Shown here: one piece after another, positions 38,301 through 46,892 of the stretch | Position numbering within the stretch: position 1 is the stretch's first letter | Layout of the letters: each line of letters opens with the position of its first letter | Assembly: GCA_035771165.1 (NCBI GenBank) | Contig: JAWNZC010000087.1 | Span: 7,591,001-7,655,000 of the forward strand | From: Paragorgia papillata | Lineage: Eukaryota; Cnidaria; Anthozoa; Scleralcyonacea; Coralliidae | Direction of reading: 5' to 3' | DNA: 64,000 nt | Made by a program: the position numbers and the translations under genes | Notes under the pieces: generated by a model | What the model was told of the DNA's origin: nothing | Seen by the model: the letters and a program-made list of their open reading frames with translations, nothing else | Database searches by the model: none

Positions 38301-41300
38301 TCTTTCCTTCACATTTGGTGATAGATTGACGTCATTCAAAATTAGTCCAGCAGCCTTATTTTAAAATGAAAGGACTTTGCCAATTGATTGTCGATCACAT
38401 CACGACCAAATGATGCTAAAGTAGTCAATTATTGGACTTGTCATGTAGTTGTAAAACAAAATCCTTTGATTAAACGGAAAAGTGCATCTTATTTTTTAAG
38501 TATGTCTATACGCTGAGAAACATTTTTTAAGAAGTTATCAAATGCGCTTTAAATGTAAGTTCCTGGTCTATGTCGAGGCATATTGAATTTGAACTTGAGA
38601 CGTTTTAGAGCTTGTTTTTGTTTCTGATTTTGTTTAACTTTAAAACAGAAACACAGTGTAACTTTATATCAAAACATACATATTTTACTATCTAACTTTC
38701 CATTGACAACATTATTTTTGAATTATTTTAACCAATTTCATGCGGTCACGATGCCATGACAACGGAAATAAGCATCTTTTGTTTTCGTCCTGTTTACGCC
38801 TCTTGTTTGCCCACAAAACAATGAAATGAGGCAAATGATATAAAATGACATCATGTTCTTCTTAAATGAAGTATTATCTGGTGCCAAATGCACCAAAAAT
38901 CAGCTTTCGTATTCCATACCTCGGTAAACGAGGTGAAAATCTAGTTAAACGATGTATGAATAAAGTCCGACGTTGTCTTAGAGAACCTGTTCATTTTATT
39001 ATCATTTACAACACCAAAAAGGTCTCATATTTTCTGTCAAAAAAAAGACAAAATTCCTGATAATTTACGTAGTAACATTGTTTACCAGATTTCTAGACCT
39101 GCCTGGGGTCAAATATACATTGGTAAAACTGATCGTTGTCTAGAAAAACGTCTTTTCGAGCACAGCATCCAATTCAAAACTAGAGCGGTGGCTCGACATT
39201 TTCGGAATTGCCAACATGCCCAACACATCGCTGATTTAAACAACTTATACGACCGATTAAATAATAACAATAATTCATCTCTGGAATAATCTGACAATAT
39301 TAAACCTCTTGTATTTAAGAACTCTAGAATCCTTCACTCCTGTACTCGCCAGAGTTTAATTCAACCTCGTACCCAGGGTCTTACCTTCGCTCCCCCTCCC
39401 CCCTCACTGCGGAAAGACCCTGGTACACGCTGATCACGTGCTGCCCAAAATATGGGCAGTACAAAATAAATTTAGTGTGGGTAGGGTGCCACAAAAAACT
39501 TTCTCGACTTACCGACCGGAGTAGTGTTTATACAAAACGCAAAACTTCTGGCCAGATGAAACGTCACGACTCACGAAAGGTGCACAACGGCTTGGAGAAA
39601 CAATCCGAAACCAGATATAATTTAATAAGAATGCCAAAGTCTCAAAGATCAATATTTTGCTGGCTTTGTAGCGCTGGCGACATGTGTTATTGATGGGAGA
39701 ATATTCGTTTTAAGCATTCGAATCGCGAGGCTTTTAACTGGACGTATTCACTTAAATATAACGGCAGCTTTGGCGTGTGGTATTCAACAACGTACAGGTG
39801 AAACATACGTATTTTATTGTTTATATTGAGAGTTTGAAACAGTCTTCCATTTCATTATCCACTGTGCGGTTTACTGTGCTGCGTTGTTTTGACCAGTTCT
39901 CATGCGGACAAAATTATGGTCAGTCATCCACGAACATGATAATTGATAAATATATTTGATATAAAATGCCAATTTTCAAGTTCATTTTAAAAAGGTTATT
40001 CGGTATCCGTACCTGTTATATGTTAAACAATTGGCGAGGGACTATAATTTAATACGACGTGTTATTATTAATAGTCCGAAAAGCGGCGGGTATTAGGTTG
40101 TTGCGTTTAAAACGATCAAAACTAAGAGATACGTAACAAGTTAACTTGAACGGGTGTTTCTTTATCGGACAATAAGTTTGTGACAGCAAAGAAGCAGAAA
40201 AATCGATAAAACTCGCCCGCTTTCTCGAAGTCTACTGAAAGTACTATTTCGGCTTTAAGTAAACAACACAGCGCATTCAGAAATGCAGACAGATGGCAAC
40301 AAAGGTTCAACATATATTTCTCCTTAGCCTTATTAAATGTGTCTAGTGTCTTGCTATAGCATTATAATTTTATTACTGTTTATTTGTCGTTGATTAATAC
40401 TATTGTTCGATATTTTAATATACTTTGCCGAATGGAGGAGCGGAAAAGTGGCGTATTCATATTTCATGATCAAGCGACGAAAGATCAAATTTGCGGAGTA
40501 ACTGGAGTTTATGTATATAGAAAAATGACAATAAGATATCGATTAATCGACTATATATTGTATAATTCAAGCACCCAGGTTGACGATTATTAAACGAATG
40601 GGAACATCAGAAACTTTCTTCATTGTAAACTTAAATAAACACAGCGATTTATTATAAACTAAAAACAATTGCTGTCAAAACAACTTGTTTCAATTTTAAA
40701 ATCGTATCACCGGTTTAACGATTCATTTCAAAATCTAATACCAGAAAACAAAACAAGATACGTATACATGCATTTCTTCGACAGCGAGGTCAAGCATTCA
40801 TACGCAGGGGACACTCCCACAGTCGAAAATTTTGATAGACGACACGTGACCAGCGTGTACCAGCGGAGGTAATTTAGACCCTGGGTACGAGGTTGAGTTA
40901 AATTCTGTCATTCTGGTCTAAAAGCGAGTAAAAAGAACCAAAGCTTTTCTTGTAGCATGTACTTTGTCACTTTGACTTGTAATAGATGGCATGCATTCCT
41001 TTAATTCTTTTAATTCTTCTGGACCTTGTACATGTAATAGCTTACATGCTTGTACATTGTACTTGTACATGCTTATTTCAAATTCTAAAATTTGGAATGT
41101 TTAATTTTCTAATCTCACTATTGACATATAACGCTAGTTATTTTAATCCTACTTCACCATCTTGTATAATTATATAGAACGTAGATGTTTGATTCTAGTC
41201 ACTTGGTCTGATGATGACTTTGTAATAAAGTCGAAATATCACCGTTTTATTTGTTGTCTTGTTTTATCTATTATTTTGAGTTTCAAGATGTTTATTTTCG

Positions 41301-44300
41301 ATTTATGCTTTGTCTTGCATTCGTTCAAATTGTCGGCTGAATGTGGTTTTTGTAATTAATTTGATACAGCATTTTGTACCTCTGTTTACAAACCTGTAGA
41401 TAACTCTCTAAATCAGATATTGTTTAATAGTGCTTTGGCTTGAATGTTTTTGAACGCAATTTCAAAAGGTACTATTCATGATCACGTTTCTCCATGATCT
41501 AGTGCTTCAACGTTGATCGAATGTCGAAACTATGATTCTTCAGCTTGCTGCCTCTGATATCTATTTGTGAAATCTCTAAATGCTTTTTTACTACTACAGT
41601 CGCCGTCGTTTATATGCAAATCGCTTGTGTGCAAAAGTTGCGTATATGCAAAGATTTTGGAAACCCCAAATGAAAAATCTGTGTTTTAATCCCCTGATAT
41701 GAAATATCCGCTTATATGCAAAATCCGACTGGCAAAAACGATTTCCATATATAAGCGGCGGTGACTGTAGTACGACATAATTTCCACTCATGCTTAGCAT
41801 GCATCTACTGTATTCCTTTGCTTTCGCCGGGAATTTTATCTTTTGCCGACACAAACGCCTCTTGGCCGCTTTTCAACACAATTCCGATTACGCTGGACAC
41901 GTTAAAGAAGGTTGAAAACGGTTTGTGCAAAACAGTACAATTTTTACAAAAAAAAAACAACCGCACTTGTGCATGTTGTTACAGCGCTTCTTTAATTGCA
42001 GCACGCAGCAATACAGATAAAAGTAAAATGACTTTACCTTCAACGGCTTCATAATGAATCTTAAATCCTGTTAAGATATAGTTTTCATTCGACGAAAACC
42101 TGACCCTCAAGATGTTCGATGTAGAGATGATATCCCGCGGAGGAGTATTCCCACAATAACGTGCAATGTCTCTGGATGTAATGCCATCTTGAATTACGAT
42201 ATAATCACGATTGCAGTTGTCGTCTATCTCCAAATTGAAAAACACGAAATTCAACTTAATCCGCCGATCTTTAGGTACTTTGATTTCCCATAGTCGTGTC
42301 ATGTTGTTCAGGTACTTTAAGGGATAGTAAGGGGAAGTAAGGTACCCGGAAGAACTGTCGGATATGTACGTGTCAAATGCTATATAATAAGAAAAATATA
42401 ATGACGATTATTGAAATAACAATAGATACAATAAACGGTGCTGCAGTGCTGTCAGTTTCGAGCGTGAACGGGATTCTTGTCTATGCAATTAAATTGCAAA
42501 GATGCACAATGTCAGCACAGTCGAGCTGTACCCCTCGTTGTCTATCTCAAAATAGACAATTGTGTGTTGTCATAAAAAGTGAACAATTTTTAAAACTTTC
42601 AGAAAATAACGATTTTTCTCATCCCGTTCAGAAAGGGTTTTACAATACCCGCGAGAAAATAAATTGCGGAGCAATATTTCGACAACATTGAGCCGTAACT
42701 CGTGAAAGTTTATTTTTACTTCGTGAATAATGTTGTGATACAATTGACCTATAAATAATGTGCCACACGTCGACAGCAATGAGATACGGCCATTAACGAT
42801 TTTGCGCTTCACCACGTAAACAAAGTTTTGCTGCATGCTGTGATTAATAACAAGCGTTATGATTATGAATATTGATTCAAACATTTATTAAATCTAAATT
42901 AAGTGTAGCGATAATGTCTTGTTAATAGTTAGCACAATTTTATAATCTGAGAGCACAGTTTGAAATAGATTTGTGTTTTTCTGTGGCCACATAAGACGAG
43001 AACGCAGCCTGACGCAATACTCGGATAATTACAGTAACATTTTCTGTTAAAGGTTTTAGTTTCTCGTTCATATATTCTACTTATCAATTCCAATCTATTA
43101 CCTATTTTTAGAGTTTGGTCATATTTAACCCTATCCGGCCCGGGGGAGGATACCCCCCACTGACATTTTTTAAGATAACTTCTCATCAGTTTAAAATAAT
43201 AACACCAAATTTTGGGACTTTTCGTCAAACTTTTTATGCAACATTTTGATGCTATGCACTTGACCATACCTATCAACGTGTTACCAAGGCATCTCCGTGT
43301 TAAAATATTACTTTTACGTTTTAAAAAAAGCGAAATAACTAGATAAAAAGCTTCAAAATCTTATAATTTCATCTTTTTTTGTCCTATAAATTGTCACAGA
43401 ATCTTTACGTTCTACACATCTTTACGTTCTGTTTTGTCAGTTGGTTGTTTTTCTCTATCCTGCCGCAATGCATTTCCCGTATATTCTTGTATTAAAATAT
43501 AACCGTATTAGGCATGTTTAAGTAGCAAAAGTTGTTTTTTGAAGTCAGCTTTGTTTAATGGTATTAAGTAAACAAATCTGTGAAATTTCGCGTCCCAAAT
43601 GTAAAAAACAAAGAGATAAACGAATTTTTGTAGTTACCATGGTAACAAAGACTTCATTATTTTTAATTTTAGCTATTTATTATGACTAAATTGCAGAAAC
43701 AATCTCTAAGCACAAATTTAAACTTATTTGTGTTTAGCTACAACCAGTATCGTCGAGAAGGGGGGTTAAGCGGGGTAATTACCCCGGTACCAGCGGCAAA
43801 TAAGGGCCCGTAACATTTTATAACATTTTAGTCTAAGAAATTTATTATTAAATTTAGCATCAAAACAGTTAAACTACAGAAACTTCATCTGTTTTTGTCC
43901 TTTTAATATATTTATAAAGGCGGTACGAGTATGACCATTGTAAATATTTTAGCTTGACTGACGTTTCTGATGTAAGAATACTGTTAGAATACTTGATATA
44001 TTGATGGTATTAAAACATTGATTTCGGGGGGGAGGGGGGTGCGGCTCCAACGTTTGACCCAGGGCCCATCCCAGCTCTCGACGGCCCTGGCTACAACTAC
44101 AAATGGAAATTCTGATGGTTGTAAAGACTTATGTGCGGAGCAGGGCATTCTGGGAAATCCAATATGGCGGCCTCCCGGAATACACGTATTTTTATTAGTT
44201 TTCTGTGGGGGGGGTTTCCATTTTTTTTCTTTAAATGTGTATTTGAATATCCTTATCAAGAAAACTTGCAAATAATAAAAAAAAGTGAATTTAAAGAATG

Positions 44301-45070
44301 TCTGTAATGCAAAACAATTAACTAGTAAAACTTAATTAAAACTTAACTAGTAAAAAACAGGTTAACATTATGTTGAGTGACGTCACTATGACGTAATCGG
44401 CGATAGGGACCTATTTAGAATATAGATTTTTAGAGTCAGGTACAACAAGTATTATTACGAAGCTTTATTGAATGAGGTTTAATAAGTGATAATGGGAGGG
44501 CCGATTCGGCCGCCCGGTCATCATGACTACAAAAAACGCGTGGCCCGGATAGGGTTAGGAAATAGTAAATGTCCCCTCGTGTTTGTGCAAACACAGGAGG
44601 GGGACAGCTAGGGAGATGTATAGCTTTGAAAAATTACAGTGACTTTGTGAGCCTGAGCAGTATGCAAAGGTTCTCAAAAGTACTTTCAAATTTCGACAGA
44701 CTTACCGGAGTAGTCGCTAGTGTTTGTATCAAATTATATAAAGATACACATTTTCTATCTCTTTGATAAAATAAGTTAAGGAAGAAGCCTTGGTGTTGTA
44801 AATGTGTTCCTTTAGCGTTATAAGTAACAAGTAACAGCACCAGTAACAAGTACGCGAGTTACAATACGTGAACTAGGAAAAACATGGTTGACAACATTTT
44901 TTTTCAAGAACATTTTACTGACATTTAAAATAGTTTAAAACAATTGATAATTAGAGCTTACCTTGGGCATGGGTTGGTAAGGGATTACACATATTTGTTT
45001 CTGCCGTGTAAGAAACATTATCGACGTTAGCTTCACTGTTGTCCGTTTCCAATGTCGCGGTAATAAGAAC
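14015..45070 (-). CDS. CUB-LRR-7TM receptor, relaxin-receptor-like (LGR type C); gene-level entry with exons listed below
   Basis: Ten recognisable exons lie on the minus strand in sensible order and phase. They are an N-terminal linker exon (44962-45070), CUB (42038-42379), LRR N-terminal cap (35750-35864), seven 72-nt LRR exons all in phase 2, and a terminal exon with the LRR C-cap and 7TM domain. Every junction used has GT-AG ends and compatible phase. The protein is a plasma-membrane receptor whose LRR ectodomain would bind a ligand and signal through G proteins. The 7TM part resembles RXFP/LGR type C. The CUB domain in place of, or in addition to, the usual LDLa module is unusual. The signal-peptide exon was not found and should lie above 45072. 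Further ectodomain or LRR exons may hide in the introns. Two opposite one-base frameshifts affect the 7TM exon. Confidence 0.85.
15170..15765. repeat. Duplicated about 100-bp segment flanking a larger repeat
   Basis: About 15175-15275 and 15660-15765 share CGGATAATC, CATATCTAGATTTAGACTTG and GACATTTCATCACCA. They bracket the first copy of the 335-bp repeat described next, so this looks like a composite transposable-element remnant. Confidence 0.6.
15277..15612. repeat. Interspersed repeat, copy 1 (partner at 16884-17212)
   Basis: Shares AACTTCTG-TCGATATTTC, TTCTTGTCTGATCAGACTTT and CCAGTAGCGGCGAAACA with 16884-17212 in the same orientation. The copies have diverged by substitutions and small indels. 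No coding potential was seen. Confidence 0.75.
16884..17212. repeat. Interspersed repeat, copy 2
   Basis: Second copy of the repeat at 15277-15612, ending at the same word, CAATTTATTCGAA. Sequence between the copies (15765-16880) holds no gene I can support. Confidence 0.75.
17213..18124. other. Unassigned stretch with two unrecognised open frames
   Basis: Frames of about 95 codons on the plus strand (17369-17656 and 17779-18066) were examined. They match no family I know, lack exon signals, and lie inside a receptor intron, so they are not called as genes. Confidence 0.4.
18125..19040. mobile_element. Palindrome-rich repeat with related ends
   Basis: The ends carry inverted ATACCAT...ATATAG words (near 18132 and 19016), and there are inner inverted segments such as GAGCTCATAGCCAAC/GTTGGCTATTAGTTCGTAT. 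A GCCGCCATCTTG word at 18928 is the YY1 consensus. The element class is unknown. Confidence 0.35.
19182..19253 (-). other. Degraded tRNA-like sequence (SINE head or tRNA pseudogene)
   Basis: The 72-nt sequence begins GCCTCAGTGGCTCAATGG and ends TTTGGGGC. The acceptor and D stems pair and a box A is present. Anticodon and T stems have several mismatches and position 33 is C rather than U, so it is not a working tRNA. Confidence 0.45.
20011..20088. repeat. TA microsatellite
   Basis: Pure AT dinucleotide array on one side of the ribozyme-bearing repeat. Confidence 0.97.
20089..20287 (-). mobile_element. Hammerhead-ribozyme repeat, copy 1 (retrozyme- or Penelope-end-like)
   Basis: This block of about 200 bp is the reverse complement, with few changes, of 54183-54390. 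Both copies lie exactly between two TA microsatellites and both carry a hammerhead ribozyme at the same end. The rest (ACATGCGATCG, CCGCATGTGGGACAGCATC, GGGCCCAGAGTGCTCAAAC) is non-coding. It fits small metazoan retrozymes or a terminal piece of a Penelope-like element. Confidence 0.7.
20099..20141 (-). ncRNA. Type I hammerhead ribozyme, copy 1
   Basis: On the minus strand: stem I strand CTACA, core CTGATGA, stem II GCTGT/ACAGC with loop AGT, core GAAA, stem III ACAC/GTGT with a one-base loop, cleavage-site C, then TGTAG closing stem I. All invariant core bases are present and all three helices pair. Outside stem I, GTTC and GAAC can pair across an internal loop. The very short stem III suggests activity as a tandem dimer, as reported for ribozymes of Penelope-like elements and retrozymes. 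Confidence 0.85.
20288..20352. repeat. TA microsatellite
   Basis: AT dinucleotide array on the other side of ribozyme repeat copy 1. Confidence 0.97.
20422..20495 (-). other. tRNA-Thr(AGU)-like SINE head
   Basis: The 74-nt sequence runs from GACCGCGTAG to CCGTGGTCA. Acceptor stem, T arm (GGATTCGAATCC) and anticodon loop CTAGTAA are recognisable, with an A-A mismatch in the anticodon stem and an altered D arm. It is embedded in a repeat arm, so it is treated as tRNA-derived rather than a gene. Confidence 0.55.
20773..20845 (+). other. tRNA-Thr(AGU)-like SINE head, inverted partner
   Basis: The same tRNA-like sequence in the right arm, with box A TAGCTCAGTTGG intact and box B altered to GGTTCGCATCC. 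Confidence 0.55.
20903..21060. repeat. TATACATA tandem array
   Basis: About 20 copies of an 8-bp unit between the SINE pair and the next palindrome. Confidence 0.95.
21058..21195. repeat. Palindrome containing a hammerhead ribozyme
   Basis: Arms of about 57 bp (ACAAAGTATAAAG...GGTTTCACCCTA and its complement) are perfect or nearly so, around a 22-bp centre. The centre plus the right arm make the ribozyme listed next, so the left arm is an inverted copy of the ribozyme's 3' half. Confidence 0.85.
21118..21158 (+). ncRNA. Hammerhead ribozyme of a second type
   Basis: Stem I TCGC/GCGA, core CTGATGA, stem II CCCT/AGGG (loop TTT), core GAAA, stem III ACC/GGT (loop TCT) and cleavage after A21154. 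The core is complete, but stem I is only 4 bp and the inverted left arm could compete for folding. Sequence around it (GTAGCGAAGACTTTAAGG) looks like a Penelope-type terminus. Confidence 0.65.
21355..21660. mobile_element. MITE-like palindromic repeat
   Basis: A hairpin around GATGTATGCTATATAAAG/CTTTATATCGCATACATC (about 21404-21468) is followed by a second hairpin at AGGGCTTTATGCGATATAAAGCCCT. The outer ends share TTATTGAG...GGTTTTC in inverted orientation. No coding capacity was seen. Confidence 0.5.
21998..22069 (-). CDS. Receptor exon: LRR 7
   Basis: 72 nt, phase 2 to 2, acceptor TTTCAG, donor GTATGA. Encodes [20 protein letters not shown] and then LEKL, a canonical extracellular LRR. 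It joins the 7TM exon in frame. Confidence 0.9.
22180..22435. repeat. ATTGAAGG and TTCATTAC minisatellites
   Basis: Two adjacent short-unit arrays: (GATTGAAG)n near 22185-22262 and (CTTCATTA)n near 22330-22425, with TTATTTAA repeats between. CATCCATC-rich sequence continues from 22530 to 22800. Confidence 0.8.
22856..22927 (-). CDS. Receptor exon: LRR 6
   Basis: 72 nt, phase 2, acceptor TTTCAG, donor GTAAGT. Encodes [20 protein letters not shown] then LKVL, an LRR with the expected N, F and L positions. Confidence 0.9.
23143..23214 (-). CDS. Receptor exon: LRR 5
   Basis: 72 nt, phase 2, acceptor TTTTAG, donor GTAAGT. Encodes [20 protein letters not shown] then LQYL. Only 215 bp separates it from LRR 6. 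Confidence 0.9.
23359..23387 (-). ncRNA. Hammerhead-like core in a Penelope-type terminus
   Basis: Minus strand: CTGATGA, stem II GTTGC/GCAAC with loop GTTTCAA, then GAAA. Core and stem II are complete. Downstream TTAGCTAA is self-complementary and could act as stem III in a dimer, but stem I could not be confirmed. It lies downstream of the decayed Penelope RT on the same strand. Confidence 0.5.
23880..23935 (-). other. Decayed hammerhead-like Penelope terminus
   Basis: Minus strand reads CTGGTGATGTCCTG...CAGGACAAAAGC: a strong stem II, but the core is changed from CTGATGA to CTGGTGA and from GAAA to AAAA. It is probably an inactive relative. Confidence 0.35.
24480..25182 (-). pseudogene. 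Penelope-like element reverse transcriptase fragment
   Basis: Pieces in shifting frames match Penelope RT from motif B onward: [20 protein letters not shown] then [13 protein letters not shown], a degraded KFVDGTF in place of the catalytic VDD box, and [10 protein letters not shown] weaker thumb-like segment ([16 protein letters not shown]) extends towards 24540. The glycine of motif B and the DD pair are altered and there are several frameshifts and stops, so it is inactive. It lies in the intron between LRR 5 and LRR 4 on the same strand as the receptor. Confidence 0.8.
26100..26171 (-). CDS. Receptor exon: LRR 4
   Basis: 72 nt, phase 2, acceptor ATCTAG, donor GTAAGT. Encodes [20 protein letters not shown] then IKVL, a somewhat divergent LRR. 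Flanking intron sequence (25183-26099) contains repeated CGGCCAT-type words near 25700-25860 and no gene. Confidence 0.88.
27333..28060. repeat. About 730-bp interspersed repeat, copy 1
   Basis: Shares long blocks with 34462-35205 in the same orientation (AATATCTCAGAAAGTATTTA, CAAAGTGAAATACAGCCAAA, GTTCCGCAACAGTAGGTATG). It is preceded by a poly-G run at 27320-27333. No protein was recognised; probably a non-autonomous transposon. The intron sequence around it (26172-27319 and 28061-29827) shows nothing else I can support. Confidence 0.85.
29828..29985. mobile_element. 158-bp foldback MITE
   Basis: About 75-bp arms from AATGGGCTTGTCTCACCCCC to its complement, with AGTGACCCTGACCTCTGCCT in both arms. 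It sits in a stretch rich in ACGTCG words. Confidence 0.8.
30686..30757 (-). CDS. Receptor exon: LRR 3
   Basis: 72 nt, phase 2, acceptor ATGTAG, donor GTAAGT. Encodes [20 protein letters not shown] then LKVL, a canonical LRR. Confidence 0.9.
31307..32934. mobile_element. Non-autonomous hAT-like transposon, 1.63 kb, with 5-bp target duplication
   Basis: The ends are CAGGGGCGGATCTAGA and its exact complement, flanked on both sides by CTTGT. Short CAGGGG-type TIRs with a 5-bp duplication fit the hAT5 group. Inside there are only short open frames and repeated CTGTAGC words. A second copy's end lies at 55950-55964. Confidence 0.8.
33165..33500. mobile_element. Inverted-repeat MITE
   Basis: About 33165-33240 is the inverted partner of 33415-33495 (CAGTCAAAATGGA, ACCTTCCCACTT, CTGTAGCCG). 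The AT-rich centre has no gene. Confidence 0.65.
33598..33735. mobile_element. Foldback MITE
   Basis: Arms of about 60 bp, with AACGTTCGTTAA at the inner ends and AGGAAATTAA and GAGAAAG further out, around a short GGCCATTCGC centre. Confidence 0.65.
34068..34139 (-). CDS. Receptor exon: LRR 2
   Basis: 72 nt, phase 2, acceptor GTTTAG, donor GTAAGT. Encodes [20 protein letters not shown] then LQTM, a clear LRR. Confidence 0.9.
34462..35205. repeat. About 740-bp interspersed repeat, copy 2
   Basis: Same orientation as copy 1 at 27333-28060. A poly-C run (35239-35268) follows. Both copies lie in introns of the receptor. Confidence 0.85.
35525..35596 (-). CDS. Receptor exon: LRR 1
   Basis: 72 nt, phase 2, acceptor GTTTAG, donor GTAAGT. 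Encodes [20 protein letters not shown] then LEYL, directly downstream of the N-cap exon in correct phase. Confidence 0.9.
35750..35864 (-). CDS. Receptor exon: LRR N-terminal cap
   Basis: 115 nt, enters in phase 1 and leaves in phase 2, acceptor CTTTAG, donor GTAAGT. Encodes [14 protein letters not shown], then [18 protein letters not shown]: the LRRNT cysteine knot start and the usual LxxLPxxFPxxT signature. Phase 1 entry matches the exit phase of the CUB exon. Confidence 0.9.
36067..36891. mobile_element. Mutator-like non-autonomous transposon with 9-bp target duplication
   Basis: Terminal inverted repeats of about 110 bp starting TAGYCTCCCCC, flanked by an exact direct repeat TATCAGCAA (36058-36066 and 36892-36900). 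Long TIRs plus a 9-bp duplication suggest the Mutator superfamily. No transposase is present. Confidence 0.75.
36901..38862. other. Unassigned intron sequence
   Basis: AT-rich, with loose ACAACAACGA repeats (36900-37240) and TTTTTATATTTTTA runs (37470-37520). No exon or RNA was recognised. Confidence 0.5.
38863..39291 (+). pseudogene. Penelope-like element C-terminal fragment with GIY-YIG nuclease
   Basis: [20 protein letters not shown] is a typical Penelope linker; after a frameshift in an A run near 39040 comes [20 protein letters not shown], the GIY-YIG-type nuclease core with the conserved R and E, ending in FRNCQHAQ. The RT part is absent upstream. The element is opposite in strand to the receptor and is interrupted downstream by another transposon; its 3' end resumes at 40897. 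Confidence 0.82.
39361..40896. mobile_element. 1.5-kb TIR transposon nested in the Penelope fragment
   Basis: The ends are TCAACCTCGTACCCAGGGTC and its exact complement. Flanks AGTTTAATTC and AGTTAAATTC differ at one base and look like a target duplication. Its insertion splits a Penelope-like element whose protein fragment is on the left and ribozyme end on the right. No transposase was found; short internal frames are not convincing. Confidence 0.78.
40897..41260 (+). mobile_element. 3' part of the split Penelope-like element
   Basis: Resumes after the nested insertion and carries a hammerhead core at 41208-41236 followed by AT-rich sequence, as at the ends of Penelope-like elements. Confidence 0.55.
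41208..41236 (+). ncRNA. Hammerhead core at Penelope terminus
   Basis: CTGATGA, stem II GACTT/AAGTC (extendable by one T-A pair), then GAAA. Stem II is strong. Stems I and III could not be closed convincingly, so activity is uncertain. Confidence 0.5.
41597..41767. mobile_element. Mariner-type MITE, 171 bp
   Basis: About 29-bp TIRs (CAGTCGCCGTCGTTTATATG against CAGTCACCGCCGCTTATATA) flanked by TA on both sides. Confidence 0.75.
42038..42379 (-). CDS. Receptor exon: CUB domain
   Basis: 342 nt, phase 1 to 1, acceptor TATATAG, donor GTAAAG. Translation opens with [17 protein letters not shown] and continues [35 protein letters not shown] and [14 protein letters not shown], ending in FKIHYEAVE. 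These are the landmarks of a complete CUB domain (about 110 residues), including the C-x-D-Y stretch and the central YCG. CUB domains bind proteins outside the cell. It is assigned to the receptor by strand, order and matching phase. Confidence 0.88.
43129..44554. mobile_element. piggyBac-like non-autonomous transposon, 1.43 kb
   Basis: Ends CCCTATCCGGCCC and CCCTATCCGGGCC (inverted), flanked by TTAA on the left and TTAG on the right, consistent with a mutated TTAA target. No transposase is present. Confidence 0.6.
44962..45070 (-). CDS. Receptor exon: N-terminal linker
   Basis: 109 nt, phase 0 to 1, acceptor TTTCTAG, donor GTAAGC. Encodes [20 protein letters not shown] and ends CNPLPTHAQ. 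The hydrophobic start could be the tail of a signal peptide encoded in an exon further up. It joins the CUB exon to give an alanine codon across the junction. Confidence 0.65.
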
Positions 45071-45910
45071 CTAGAAAAACACGTCAAATTGTTTACTTTT
45101 TTTAATGCAAGAAAGAAGAATACTATCAGTAATATTTTAACTATGGAATTACCGTGTGAAAACCATTCCACAAGTTTTTTTACGACTATTTACGAGCAAT
45201 GTTTTGACTGCCTATAAACGTTTTTTAACAAAACATTGCATTACATTAATCAAAATGGTTGGCATGCAGGTACAGTACTCGTTGGACATGCATTCGCATT
45301 GAAGCTGACTGCATACTTTAAGTATTGGTTTGGAATACCGATGGTGCATTGTTTTCTAGAAAAGGCAAGTTGGGATAACAGATTATTATAGCACAGTGAA
45401 CGTGTTTGTACTTTCATAATGTTTTTATGCTAAATTTGCGGTTTTTAGCTACTGTTATCTTAAATTATATACGTTTGTTAACCGGGATGAACATTTAATG
45501 TTGCGCCGCCAACCATGATCAATGAGTATTTGTTTTTCACGAGCATCTGTTGCATTGTGCGTGGATATAGAAAGGTATATTTTAGCAGTTTTTGAAACAC
45601 TACTTATATAGAAGCTATTACACTATTTTTTAGAGACGAGGTAAGAGAAAAATCTAGTATACAAACATATTTATATACACATAGGACATAACGTTTTTCC
45701 CGGTTACTACATATTTCACCGTACTATTAAAGTCTATTTTATTGTTTATTCTCTATCGTAACATGGTTTAAACAGTAACATTTAACAAGAAGTACATTAA
45801 TGCGAACACCCTCGTGTTCGTTGTTTATTATTATTGCACTGTCTTCAATCCCATGGATGGGATTACATCAGTCAAGACAATGAGGCTAGTACCATTTATC
45901 TCCATGCAAT

Positions 45911-46404
45911 AGTTAAAGTGCCCCTAGCCTCGATAGTTTTTATTGTCTTATTTGGAAGAACTTTTAAAATAATAAAGTAACTTCTTTGGAAGATTTTCGC
46001 TTTTTCGCTTTGTTTTTGAGATATTTCATTTTGTTTGATGTGCAAATGTCCGAAATTATATCACACATACATGATGACTTATCGAAGAAGTTTGTGTATC
46101 TCTTTCATTCTCGAACGAAATCCTTTAAAATCAAGAAATTTGGTGTTGTGGGAGAAATACGCACACATGTTATTCATACTTTAGTGTTTCATTTGATGAA
46201 CGCAAAGTTATATAACCTTCTCTGCATGATAAGTCATTATGCATAAGTGACGTAAATTCCGGACATTTGCATATAAAACAAAATGAAATATCCCAAAAAC
46301 AAAGCGAAAAACCGAAAATCTTCCAAAGAAGTTACTTATCATGCATTTTAAAAGTTCTTCCAAATAAGACAATAAAAATTGTCGAGGTTAGGGGCACTTT
46401 AACT
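45911..46404. mobile_element. Long-arm MITE, 494 bp
   Basis: Arms of about 150 bp from AGTTAAAGTGCCCCTA to its complement, including TTGTCTTATTTGGAAGAACT in both. The small centre encodes nothing recognisable. Confidence 0.8.
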
Positions 46405-46892
46405 CGTTCCTGTGCGAGGACTTCCCCAGAGGTGAATAAAATAGTCTGGCGTTGGCCAGAATAAAATACTAAAGACAAATTCGGACAGGAAAGAGTTAAC
46501 TTAATGCATGCACGGTTGGTCATTGTTAATTTATTGTGGAACGACTTAAGAGGCCTACTGAATTATTTGTCTGACCAAATACGAATATCAGTAGAACATG
46601 ATCTCGAGTTTGTGTAAACAAAATATTTCGGTGGTTTTCCCATGTATATTATTTATGTTTGTTGCTGAGCGGCCCGGAACGTTTTCATGATAAGAGACTT
46701 ATTGTACACAGTTCTAAACTACATTAAAACATGATGAAATCGGTTTTCTTTGTTCTTTTGATGGTTTTATCTAACAAAGAAACCTGCCAAGAACAAAAGA
46801 GCATTTTCAAAAGCTGGCAGCGGTCTTTGAATAGTCCTGGGGGAAATAGGGGTTAATGTACTGATTAGCTGATTTACATAGATAGCAGGGCT

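Noticed and set aside
42377..43276. Frames of 104-115 codons upstream of the CUB exon
   Set aside because: They are low in conserved features and lie in an intron; part overlaps the start of the piggyBac-like element.
44935..45171. Signal peptide in the frame starting MEWFSHGN
   Set aside because: It has a hydrophobic stretch but is out of frame with the receptor exon it overlaps and would need an impossibly short intron.
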